This document shows, piece after piece, positions 17,699-24,992 of a DNA stretch of 36,869 bases. This DNA comes from an uncultured Burkholderiales bacterium. GTDB taxonomy: Bacteria > Pseudomonadota > Gammaproteobacteria > Burkholderiales > Burkholderiaceae. Every line of letters starts with the position of its first letter. Positions within the stretch are counted from its first letter, which is position 1. Under the pieces are notes generated by a model, which searched no databases, was not told the DNA's origin, and saw nothing but the letters and a program-made list of their open reading frames with translations. The stretch is from assembly GCA_946480465.1 (NCBI GenBank), contig CAMLJY010000060.1:1-36869 (forward strand), read 5' to 3'. The translations under genes and the position numbers were made by a program.

Positions 17699-19999
17699 AT
17701 GACCAAGGCTTCATTCCCCCACCCTGGCGCCCTGCTGCTGGCGCTTTCAGTGGCCGCGTTCAGCGGCTGCGGCGGCGGCTCCGGCGACGCGCCGCCGGCA
17801 CAGGCCGACCGCTCCGACAGCCCGCCCGCCGGCCCGCTGGCCATCGCGCGGCCGGGCGACGCCGCCGCCGCCCCCGCCACCGACCCCCAGTCCGCCAACC
17901 AGCCGGCCAACGGGCGCTCCGCAGCAGCGGCCGATCGCAAGTTGGCCCAGGTCGCGGTGGCCGGCTCCGCCGTCTTCGCCCAGCTCGACCCGGCGGCCAC
18001 GTTCAAGAGCCTGGGGTGGAACGCCGGCCTCGTGTGCAACGGCCGCGACATCGCGTTCGCCAACCTCGCGGAGACCGGCCTCTCCGGCAACGGCGTCGGC
18101 AGCCCCTACGGCGCATTGCGCTTCGCCAAGGTGAACGATCCGCGCCACCCGCAACGCAAGGTCTACCTGATGCGTGCCAATGTGAACGACGCCAACCTCA
18201 CCGGCTCACCGAACTGCGTGGTCGGCTGGCCCCCGGGTGGCTCGGGCGGCCTGCCCGTCGGCGAGACCTTCTGGCTCACCTTCGGCCTGCACCTGCCTTC
18301 GTGGACCACGGTGCCGGAAGAGTCGGTGATCGCGCAATGGCACCAGGCCGGCCCGAGCGGCCAGCCGCTGATGGCGCTGTCGGCGAAAGGCGGCCAGCTG
18401 GTCCTGACCGTGCGCCACAACGCCAGCGCCACGCCCTCGCCGGCCACGAACACGACCCAGGTGTACACGCTGCCCGGCAGCCTGCCGGTGGGCGACTGGA
18501 CCTCGATCGTCATCAAGGCGCGGATCTCGGCCGACGGCACCCAGGCCCCTTTCCTCACGCTGTGGCGCGACGGGCAGCAACTGGTGGACCACCGCGGCCC
18601 GGTGGGCTACCGCACCGGCGCGGAGAAGCCCTTCGCCATGCTGGGCCTGGACACCTGGGGCCACGCCAGCGGGCCCAACAAGTGGTCCGCCGGCGCGCCG
18701 ACGAAGGCGGTGCTGCTGGCCCGCCCCACCTTCGTGAAGGACACCGGCGGCAGCTACACGGAGGCCGACCTGCGCGCCCACGTCGCACCTGCGGGCACGC
18801 CCATCGGCGACGGACCCACCGGGTCCTGGGTCAAGGTGGCCGATGAATTCCAAACCTTCACGGTGAGCGGCACCCAGACCGTGCGCTACGGCCACGGAAG
18901 CACCTGGGTCGAGAAGCAGCTGAGCGGCACGGTCTATTGCGGCAATTCGACTTTCGGCGATCCATTGGTCGGCCAGCGCAAGCAATGCGAGCTGAAGCAG
19001 GCCGGCGTGGACCTGCGACTCAAGCCATTCGCCTCCAATTCGCCATGGAACACGCCCATTCCGGCGAATGCGACCTATGCGCCGGCCACCGATTCACGCG
19101 TGCGCGATTTCCGCGGCCATGGTTCACCGATCAACGTCATGTCCGACTGGTACACCCAATGGGTGTGGTACGCCAAGCCGACCGACCCGCTGGTGACCAT
19201 CAACGTCTCCGCGCTGAACCTGGACAGCAACCGCGGCAAGGACTATTGGATCGCCAACGCGCGGCCGGGGAACGTGAGCCTGCGCATGCCGGCCGATGCC
19301 CATCCCGATCCGGGCCGGGGTGACGGCGTCCGCGGCACGACCTGGACCGACTTCGAGAACAAGGACGCCCACATCACCATCATCGACCCGGACGGCAAGA
19401 CGTCGCACGAGTTCTACCACGCAGAGAAAGACGCCGCGACAGGCGCCTACAAGGCACTCGCCTACGCCCGCGTGCCGCTCGACGGCCTGGGCGTGAACAT
19501 GGCCGGCGAAGGCACCAAGGCCCTGATCGGCAGCTACTGGAACCCGGACTTCCTGACCTACGGCTGGGGACCCGCGCGGGCCTACGGCGGATCGTCCCTC
19601 GGCGGCCTGATCCGCGCCGGCGAGATCACCGGGGGCTCGATGAACCACGCGCTGGCGTTGCTCCTACCGTTCGAAATACTCGGCCGAGCGCAGAACGACA
19701 TTCCGCTGTGGCCCGCCACGCGGACGGAGTACCACGACGACTATCGCGGCACCACGGTGCTGGGCACGCGCTTCGCCATCCCCCGCAGCGTCAACATCGA
19801 GTCACTGGGGCTGACGACGGCCGCCGGCCGCACCCTGGCCCGCACGCTGCAGCAGTACGGCGCCTTCGTCGTCGACTCGGCCGGTTCGATCAACCTCAAC
19901 GCCGACGGCGTCGCCGCCCAGCCCGACGCAGCCGCCCTGCGCGCCGCGGGGCCGGACCTGGCCCGCATCAAGGCAGCGATGACGATCGTGAATCCCTGA
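17699..19999 (+). CDS. Two-domain exported lipoprotein with polysaccharide-lyase-like N-terminal half
   Basis: A 766-residue protein. A lipoprotein signal (LLLALSVAAFSGC, Cys near residue 24) precedes a low-complexity linker. Residues about 85-370 resemble the polysaccharide-lyase/heparin-lyase-like jelly-roll family: SVIAQWHQAGPSGQPLMAL, LVLTVRHNAS, WTSIVIKARIS, LTLWRDGQQL. After a short beta-rich joint (370-410) comes a second module (about 435-760) beginning SNSPWNTPIPANATY and containing GWGPARAYGGSSLGGLIRAG...GGSMNHALAL, which I do not recognise by name. The protein is probably surface- or periplasm-attached and acts on an acidic polysaccharide; this is inferred from the fold only. AGGAG precedes the ATG. 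LacI-type palindromes upstream suggest sugar-responsive control. Confidence 0.7.
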   Translation: MTKASFPHPGALLLALSVAAFSGCGGGSGDAPPAQADRSDSPPAGPLAIARPGDAAAAPATDPQSANQPANGRSAAAADRKLAQVAVAGSAVFAQLDPAATFKSLGWNAGLVCNGRDIAFANLAETGLSGNGVGSPYGALRFAKVNDPRHPQRKVYLMRANVNDANLTGSPNCVVGWPPGGSGGLPVGETFWLTFGLHLPSWTTVPEESVIAQWHQAGPSGQPLMALSAKGGQLVLTVRHNASATPSPATNTTQVYTLPGSLPVGDWTSIVIKARISADGTQAPFLTLWRDGQQLVDHRGPVGYRTGAEKPFAMLGLDTWGHASGPNKWSAGAPTKAVLLARPTFVKDTGGSYTEADLRAHVAPAGTPIGDGPTGSWVKVADEFQTFTVSGTQTVRYGHGSTWVEKQLSGTVYCGNSTFGDPLVGQRKQCELKQAGVDLRLKPFASNSPWNTPIPANATYAPATDSRVRDFRGHGSPINVMSDWYTQWVWYAKPTDPLVTINVSALNLDSNRGKDYWIANARPGNVSLRMPADAHPDPGRGDGVRGTTWTDFENKDAHITIIDPDGKTSHEFYHAEKDAATGAYKALAYARVPLDGLGVNMAGEGTKALIGSYWNPDFLTYGWGPARAYGGSSLGGLIRAGEITGGSMNHALALLLPFEILGRAQNDIPLWPATRTEYHDDYRGTTVLGTRFAIPRSVNIESLGLTTAAGRTLARTLQQYGAFVVDSAGSINLNADGVAAQPDAAALRAAGPDLARIKAAMTIVNP

Positions 20000-20044
20000 G
20001 ACCCGGCGACATCGGAAGTCCCCGCCCAGTGCACGGCGGGGCGT

Positions 20045-20090
20045 CCGCGGGGACTGGCGGCCTTCATGAGTCGGCCGCCGCTCCCCGCGG
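20045..20090. terminator. Strong 18-bp hairpin after the lyase-like gene
   Basis: Arms 20045-20062 and 20073-20090 pair over 18 bp with a 2-bp mismatch and a 10-base loop. It starts 45 bp after the stop. No T tract follows, so it may be a stabilising 3' hairpin or weak terminator rather than a standard one. Confidence 0.5.
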
Positions 20091-20236
20091 CTGCCGACGT
20101 GAAGCCGGATGAAGCACATCCGGCTCCCTGACGAAAGCGAAATTCGGCGCTGTCCGCGGCCGCCTCGCAACTCCATACTCCTTGCCCGCAGCCTGGCGCT
20201 CCGACCGCGCACCGGGCAAGCACAGGGAGGGACACG

Positions 20237-21223
20237 TTGGCGAAGACCGACCGCCTGAGGGACGTGAAAGCCTGGCTCGATGCCGGGCGCTGCGTGACGC
20301 CGGAATTCCTGATGCGCGAGCTGGAAGTCTCCCGCTCGACCGTCACCCGCTACATCCGCGCACTGCGCGAAGACTTCAACGCCCCGCTCGCCTTCGACGA
20401 AGCCCGCGGCGGCTGGTGCCTCGATCCTGAGCAGGCCACCATCGGCCGCCAGTACGAACTGCCCGGCCTCTGGTTCAGCGCCGAGGAAGTGCACGCCCTG
20501 CTGACGATGCAGCACCTGCTGTCGCAGCTGGACCCCGGCGGCTGGCTGGGACCGCAGATCGAGCCGCTGCGGCGGCGCCTGCACGAGATCCTCGGAACGG
20601 GGGCGCCGCCCGAGGCGGACGTCGCCCGGCGCATCCGCGTGCGCACGGTGGGCGCACGAAAGGTGCACCTCCCGCACTTCCAGGCCGTGGCCTATGCCCT
20701 GCTGCGTCGCCGCCGGCTGGTGCTGGGCTACTACAGCCGCAGCCGCGCGGAAAGCAGCGAACGCGAGGTCTCCCCACAACGCCTGGTGCACTACCGCGAC
20801 AACTGGTACCTCGACGCCTGGTGCCATTGGCGGCAGGGCCTGCTGCACTTTTCGGTAGATGCCATCAGCGCAGTACGAGTGCTGGACGCCGCGGCCCGTG
20901 AAGTCACCGACCGCGAGCTGGACGATGTGCTGGGGGCCGGCTACGGCATCTTCGCCGGCCGGGAGGTCCAGCGCGCCACGCTGCGCTTCTCCCCCGACCG
21001 CGCCCGCTGGGTGGCCGCCGAACGCTGGCACCCCGAACAGCACGGCCGCTTCGACGCCCAAGGCCGCTGGCTGCTGACCTTGCCCTTCGCCGATCCGCGC
21101 GAGTTGGTGATGGACATCCTGCGGCACGTGCCGGAGGTGGAGGTGCTGGCGCCGGCGGAGTTGGAGGAGGAAGTGCTGCGGCGCTTGCGGGCGGGCTTGG
21201 CCGCAATGGGCGCCGCGCCATGA
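20237..21223 (+). CDS. WYL-domain helix-turn-helix transcriptional regulator
   Basis: A 328-residue regulator of the YafY/DeoR-like WYL class. The N-terminal HTH reads LMRELEVSRSTVTRYIRALRED. The WYL domain is at about 135-225 (RRRLVLGYYSRSRAE... VSPQRLVHYRDNWYLDAWC), followed by the C-terminal WCX-type extension. WYL domains bind nucleic acid or nucleotide ligands and often regulate defence loci. Here a type I-G CRISPR-Cas operon starts 0.9 kb downstream, so regulation of it is plausible but unproven. The start is TTG at 20237: GGGAGG lies 6 bp upstream and no ATG is well placed. It converges on the toxin-antitoxin pair with only 24 bp between. Confidence 0.87.
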   Translation: MAKTDRLRDVKAWLDAGRCVTPEFLMRELEVSRSTVTRYIRALREDFNAPLAFDEARGGWCLDPEQATIGRQYELPGLWFSAEEVHALLTMQHLLSQLDPGGWLGPQIEPLRRRLHEILGTGAPPEADVARRIRVRTVGARKVHLPHFQAVAYALLRRRRLVLGYYSRSRAESSEREVSPQRLVHYRDNWYLDAWCHWRQGLLHFSVDAISAVRVLDAAAREVTDRELDDVLGAGYGIFAGREVQRATLRFSPDRARWVAAERWHPEQHGRFDAQGRWLLTLPFADPRELVMDILRHVPEVEVLAPAELEEEVLRRLRAGLAAMGAAP

Positions 21224-21247
21224 CCGATGCCCATAGCTCCCACCCGG

Positions 21248-21595
21248 CTACGCCGCCAGCAGCATGAACTCCACTTTGATGGCTTCGTAGGGAAAGACGA
21301 TGCCGCCGTCTTCCGCCTTGTCCAGCACCCCGGCATTCAGCAGTGCCGTGACATCGCCGTGCACGGCCTTCACGTCCCGCTCCACCCGGCGCGCCGCCTC
21401 ACGGATCGACATCGGCCCGGCGCCACACAGCACCTTCAGCAGCTCCCAGCGCTTTGCCGTCAGCACCTGCCACAGCAGTTCCGGCGTCGCGAAGCTGATG
21501 CGAGCCGAACGCTCGGGCTTGCCGCTGTGCCAGGCAGCGGCGAAGTCGGCCATGGCGTCGGTGGGTGGGCGAACGTCAAGGGTCACGGTTTTCAC
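21248..21595 (-). CDS. HTH antitoxin/regulator, TumA-like (COG4190)
   Basis: A 115-residue DNA-binding protein. The body ISFATPELLWQVLTAKRWELLKVL followed by MSIREAARRVERDVKAVHGDVTALLNAGVLDKAEDGGIVFPYEAI is a winged helix-turn-helix of the HVO_A0114/COG4190 type, which I recall as the partner (TumA) of TumE toxins. The start is taken as GTG 21595 (MKTVTLDV), because GAGGTGG lies just upstream and family members start this way; an ATG at 21619 would add eight residues. Its start lies inside the toxin-like gene's last codons (20-bp overlap), the toxin-first order typical of this pair. It probably represses its own promoter and neutralises the partner. Confidence 0.75.
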   Translation of the reverse strand: MKTVTLDVRPPTDAMADFAAAWHSGKPERSARISFATPELLWQVLTAKRWELLKVLCGAGPMSIREAARRVERDVKAVHGDVTALLNAGVLDKAEDGGIVFPYEAIKVEFMLLAA

Positions 21596-21869
21596 GGGTC
21601 CACCTCGCAATGTCTTCATGGAAGGCGGCCAAAAGCGCCTCCGGCGTGGTGAAAGCGTACTTGGACTCGGCAGCGCCGAAGTGGCGATGGTCTCCCTTGC
21701 CGGACTCGTTGTCGTAGCGCAGCACGCACTCGCCGTTCACGACATAGGCCAAGCGGTACTTGAACTCGTGAGTCGAGCCTACGACGGGGACCGGCACCTT
21801 CCACAGCACCATCTCGGCAAAGGCATTCTCCGAGTAGACGATGCGTGTCCGCGCCACGAGGGCCAACAC
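21576..21869 (-). CDS. TumE-like toxin (DUF6516)
   Basis: A 97-residue protein whose core FKYRLAYVVNGECVLRYDNESGKGDHRHFG, preceded by AEMVLWKVPVPVVGSTHE, matches the DUF6516 family that I recall being named TumE, the toxin of a type II toxin-antitoxin pair. The conserved YDNE-GKGDHRH segment is the likely catalytic or binding core; its activity is not known to me. The start is GTG at 21869. It overlaps the HTH gene downstream, and the pair is transcribed away from the cas operon, sharing the 286-bp gap before csb1. Identification rests on motif memory, so confidence is moderate. Confidence 0.72.
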   Translation of the reverse strand: MLALVARTRIVYSENAFAEMVLWKVPVPVVGSTHEFKYRLAYVVNGECVLRYDNESGKGDHRHFGAAESKYAFTTPEALLAAFHEDIARWTRENRDP

Positions 21870-21948
21870 CTCGAACTGTTGTCAATTTGTCCAACACACG
21901 ACCACCAGCTCAAGCCGTCGCGATCGCGCGCTTTCGTTCGCGCCATGT

Positions 21949-21963
21949 CCCCGCTATGCGGGG
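21949..21963. promoter_or_regulatory. Short hairpin upstream of the cas operon
   Basis: CCCCGC-TAT-GCGGGG, a 6-bp stem with 3-base loop, directly before the stronger hairpin at 21968-21997. It may be part of a structured 5' leader RNA or a terminator pair. Confidence 0.4.
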
Positions 21964-21967
21964 CCTC

Positions 21968-22005
21968 TCGAGCGCCGCCTTAACGGGCGGCGCTCGACCT
22001 CTTTT
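21968..22005 (+). terminator. Terminator-like hairpin 150 bp before csb1
   Basis: A perfect 12-bp stem, TCGAGCGCCGCC (21968-21979) and GGCGGCGCTCGA (21986-21997), with a 6-base loop, is followed on the plus strand by CCTCTTTTC. No plus-strand gene ends just before it. It could attenuate cas transcription, end a small RNA or antisense transcript, or block read-through. The rest of 21870-22155 shows no gene. Confidence 0.5.
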
Positions 22006-22155
22006 CACGACAGTCCGATCGACACCGCCGCACTGGACACAACCACAGGTCCCATAACCCGTTCAGGCTCATTCCATGCACGCAGGGCTCGCCACCATGG
22101 TCGCGGTCGAACCTGAACGCCACCCACCCTCAATCCCCCCAACGGAGAAGCTCGC

Positions 22156-23391
22156 ATGACCACCTCGTCCCCCGCCCTGACCCTGGCCACGCTCCATGCT
22201 GCCGTGAGCGGATCGGGCGCCGCGCTGCGGCGCGTCGCCACGCTCCAACCTGCAGGCGGCGCCGGGGACAAGGTGTTCCCGCCCACGTACGAGGGCGGCA
22301 AATACGCCACCGAGAAGCGCGTGGTGGACAGTGGAGAAATCGTCGACTGCGTACTGCTCGATTCCGTGCAGTCGCAGGCCAACCGCATGGAACTGGCGCT
22401 GCTGGATGCCCAGCGGGCGCGCCAGATGGAACTGCCCGTGCTGACGGTTCGATTCGAAGACCCCCGCTTGCGCAAAGCCTTCTCGGTCAGCAGCCTTGAA
22501 GCGCCGCACCGCATCGCCGACGCCCTGCTGCGCGACAGCCTTTGCGACGGTGTCGTGTTCCGCAAGTCCGCCAAGGGTCGGGTGCTGGATGACGCCGACA
22601 TCCGCAACGCCACCGGGCTGTTCGGCCTGAACCCCACGGCCCTGGTGTTCGGCCTGTGGGACTCCACCGGGCCGCGCGGCGGCTTGGGCGTGAAGTTCCC
22701 GCGCGCCCTCGTGTCGGAGATCGTGGGTTACCGCGCACAGACCGGCACCAAGACCAGCAGCCGGCTCGACCCGGCCCAGATCATGAAAGAGTCAGGTACG
22801 GTGTACGAGCGAAAGGATCCTGGTGATGCCGATCTCGCCTGGACGCGCGATGCCGAACTGGCCGTGCGTGACAAGAACCAGCCCAGAAAGCTGGGCAAGG
22901 AAGGCAAGCCTTCCGAAGCCAACCACGGGAACGTGACGCCCACTTTGGCCGATGGCGGCGTGACCTTCTCCCACGCCCTGCAGACCACGGTGATATCGCT
23001 GCCGGCCCTGCGCCGCCTGCGCTTCCCCGCATCCGGCAAGGCCGATTCCGACCCCATCGTCGATGCGACCGCCCGCACCGTGCTGGCCGCCCTGGGCCTG
23101 CTCGGTGCCACCCTGGCGGCGGAGGCTGGCGCCGACCTGCGTTCACGGTGCTTCCTGCTGCCCACCGCGGCACTCGAATGGGAGCTCTTGGGTCAAGCGG
23201 GTTCGGCCACGCAGCGCTTCGCGCTCGACAGTTCGGCCGCGCTGGCACTCTTTGCCGATGCGCTGAAGGCTGCGCGTTCGCTGGGCCTGCCCTGGGAGGG
23301 AGAGATCCCCTTGCAGCCCACCGAAGAGCTGCTGCAGCTCGTGGCCCGCAGTCAGGAACTGGCCGCCGCGACCGTGGAAGGGGCCGCGTGA
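22156..23391 (+). CDS. csb1: Type I-G CRISPR protein Csb1 (Cas7 backbone subunit)
   Basis: Csb1 (GSU0053 family) is the Cas7-type RAMP protein that forms the backbone along the crRNA in the type I-G (I-U) complex. The 411-residue length is normal. Family segments include VFPPTYEGGKYATEKRVVDSGEIVDCVLLDSVQSQANRMELAL near the N terminus and FGLWDSTGPRGGLGVKFPRALVSEIVGY in the middle. GGAGAAG precedes the ATG. It is the first gene of the cas operon; its stop shares a base with the csb2 start. Symbols cas7 or cas7u are also used. A 286-bp upstream gap with two hairpins holds the operon's promoter. Confidence 0.88.
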   Translation: MTTSSPALTLATLHAAVSGSGAALRRVATLQPAGGAGDKVFPPTYEGGKYATEKRVVDSGEIVDCVLLDSVQSQANRMELALLDAQRARQMELPVLTVRFEDPRLRKAFSVSSLEAPHRIADALLRDSLCDGVVFRKSAKGRVLDDADIRNATGLFGLNPTALVFGLWDSTGPRGGLGVKFPRALVSEIVGYRAQTGTKTSSRLDPAQIMKESGTVYERKDPGDADLAWTRDAELAVRDKNQPRKLGKEGKPSEANHGNVTPTLADGGVTFSHALQTTVISLPALRRLRFPASGKADSDPIVDATARTVLAALGLLGATLAAEAGADLRSRCFLLPTAALEWELLGQAGSATQRFALDSSAALALFADALKAARSLGLPWEGEIPLQPTEELLQLVARSQELAAATVEGAA

Positions 23392-24992
23392 TGTTTGCCC
23401 TTGCCGCCGACTTCCTGATGGGTTGGGCGATGGCCAGCGGCGATGGCGCACGCAAGCTGAAGGCAGAGTGGCCGCCCCATCCCGATCGGGTGTTCATGGC
23501 CTTGGCAGCGGCCTGGTTCGAGACCGGCTGCGATGCTGCCGAAGGCGAGGCCCTGCGCTGGCTGGAGGCGTTGCCTCCGCCCTCGCTGTGCGCCAGCGGA
23601 CATGAGCAGCGAGATCCGGTGACACACTACGTGCCGGTCAATGACGCCGGCCTGTCGAGTTCCAAGGCCGTCACCGTCCTGGTCGAGGCGGTTGAGTTCG
23701 CATGGGACAGGGCCAAGGATGCAGGGCTGTCGCAGCTTCCCGAGTTGCGCAGCAGACAGCCGCGTTCATTCCCCGTGGCCATCCCGCATCATCCGGTGCT
23801 GCACCTGTGCTGGCAGACGGAGGCACCTGAACCGCACCGGACTGCATTGGCCATCTTGTGCGCCAAGGTCACCTGCATCGGCCACTCCGCTTCCGTGGTG
23901 CGCATGTGGATGGACGACACGCCGCCGCCCGCGACCTGGATACCCGGCGATGGGCCGATGGCCATGCGCATGCGGGTCTGCGGTCCGGGGCGGCTGAGCT
24001 ACCTGGAGCAGCGCCTGAACAAGCAGGCCGTGTTGGCCCATGCCGAAATGAAGCAAGCGTTGCTGACGGCCAAGGGCAAGGTCAAACAGCAATTGCAGCG
24101 CGCACTCGACGAACGCTTCCCGAGCCCACCTGTTTCTCTGCGACCAGAGCCAGGCCTGTGGCAAGCCTACGTGCCGGCGAGTGGCGTCCAGGCTCCAGCC
24201 ACACCCTGTGATCGCGGCGTCTTCGACGAGCGGCTCGTCGTGTTGTCCCTGAGTGGTCCACGCCTGGGCTTGCGCTCCACGCTGAAGGTCATGGCAGCGC
24301 TTCGTGGCGCGATGCTGGCCGGCTGCGCTCAGCCCTTGCCCAGCTGGCTGAGCGGGCACGATGCGCAGGGCGCGCCCCTGCGTGAGCCGCACGTGGCCTT
24401 GCTGCCCCTGGCCTTCACGGGCGCGCCCCACGCGGATGGCCGCCTCCTGGGCATTGCGCTGGCATTGCCGCGCAGCGTGAACGCCGCCGAAGCCGCCCGG
24501 GTGCTCGAACCCTGGCTGCGCGATGCAAGCAATGGGCAGCCGCGGGAGTTCCGGTTGTTCGACGGTCGCGCACTGGACTGCAGGGCGATGCTGGACCTGC
24601 GTGAACGTCCGCCACGCACCTTGCAGGTTAGCGAATGGATCGGCCCTTCGCGCCGCTGGGGCACGGTGACCCCCATCGCGCTGGACCGGCACATCGGTGG
24701 CCCTGGCGCATGGGATCGCGCAGCCGAAACCGTCGCGGACGCCTGCGAACGCATCGGTTTGCCCCGGCCGATGGATGTATTGCTGCATCCCAACTCGCTG
24801 ATCGAAGGCGTGCCTCCCGTACGCAGTTTCGAGCCCATCGTGCGCAAGCACGATGGCGGGCGCCTGGCGCAGACACACGCCGTCATCACCTTCGCAAACG
24901 AAGTGCTCGGCCCGGTGGCTCTGGGTGCCGGCCGCTTCCGCGGCTATGGTCTGTGCAAGCCCGTGCGGAGCAGCGGAGGCCAAGATGAGTGA
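23391..24992 (+). CDS. csb2: Type I-G CRISPR protein Csb2 (Cas5-Cas6 fusion)
   Basis: Csb2 (GSU0054 family) is the 533-residue fused Cas5/Cas6-like RAMP of type I-G. It caps the complex and is expected to cut the pre-crRNA. The N terminus (FALAADFLMGWAMASG... AEWPPHPDRVFMALAAAWFE) is typical of the family. The C terminus ends in the glycine-rich RAMP loop GAGRFRGYGLCKP as in Cas6. The start lies in the TGATG junction with csb1, a one-base overlap, and the end overlaps cas3 by 8 bp. The repeat hairpin in the array is the expected processing target. Catalytic residues cannot be assigned by eye. Confidence 0.85.
   Translation: MFALAADFLMGWAMASGDGARKLKAEWPPHPDRVFMALAAAWFETGCDAAEGEALRWLEALPPPSLCASGHEQRDPVTHYVPVNDAGLSSSKAVTVLVEAVEFAWDRAKDAGLSQLPELRSRQPRSFPVAIPHHPVLHLCWQTEAPEPHRTALAILCAKVTCIGHSASVVRMWMDDTPPPATWIPGDGPMAMRMRVCGPGRLSYLEQRLNKQAVLAHAEMKQALLTAKGKVKQQLQRALDERFPSPPVSLRPEPGLWQAYVPASGVQAPATPCDRGVFDERLVVLSLSGPRLGLRSTLKVMAALRGAMLAGCAQPLPSWLSGHDAQGAPLREPHVALLPLAFTGAPHADGRLLGIALALPRSVNAAEAARVLEPWLRDASNGQPREFRLFDGRALDCRAMLDLRERPPRTLQVSEWIGPSRRWGTVTPIALDRHIGGPGAWDRAAETVADACERIGLPRPMDVLLHPNSLIEGVPPVRSFEPIVRKHDGGRLAQTHAVITFANEVLGPVALGAGRFRGYGLCKPVRSSGGQDE

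Noticed and set aside
22447..22457. GGTTCGATTCGA resembling a tRNA T-loop
   Set aside because: It lies inside csb1 and no acceptor or anticodon arms can be formed around it.
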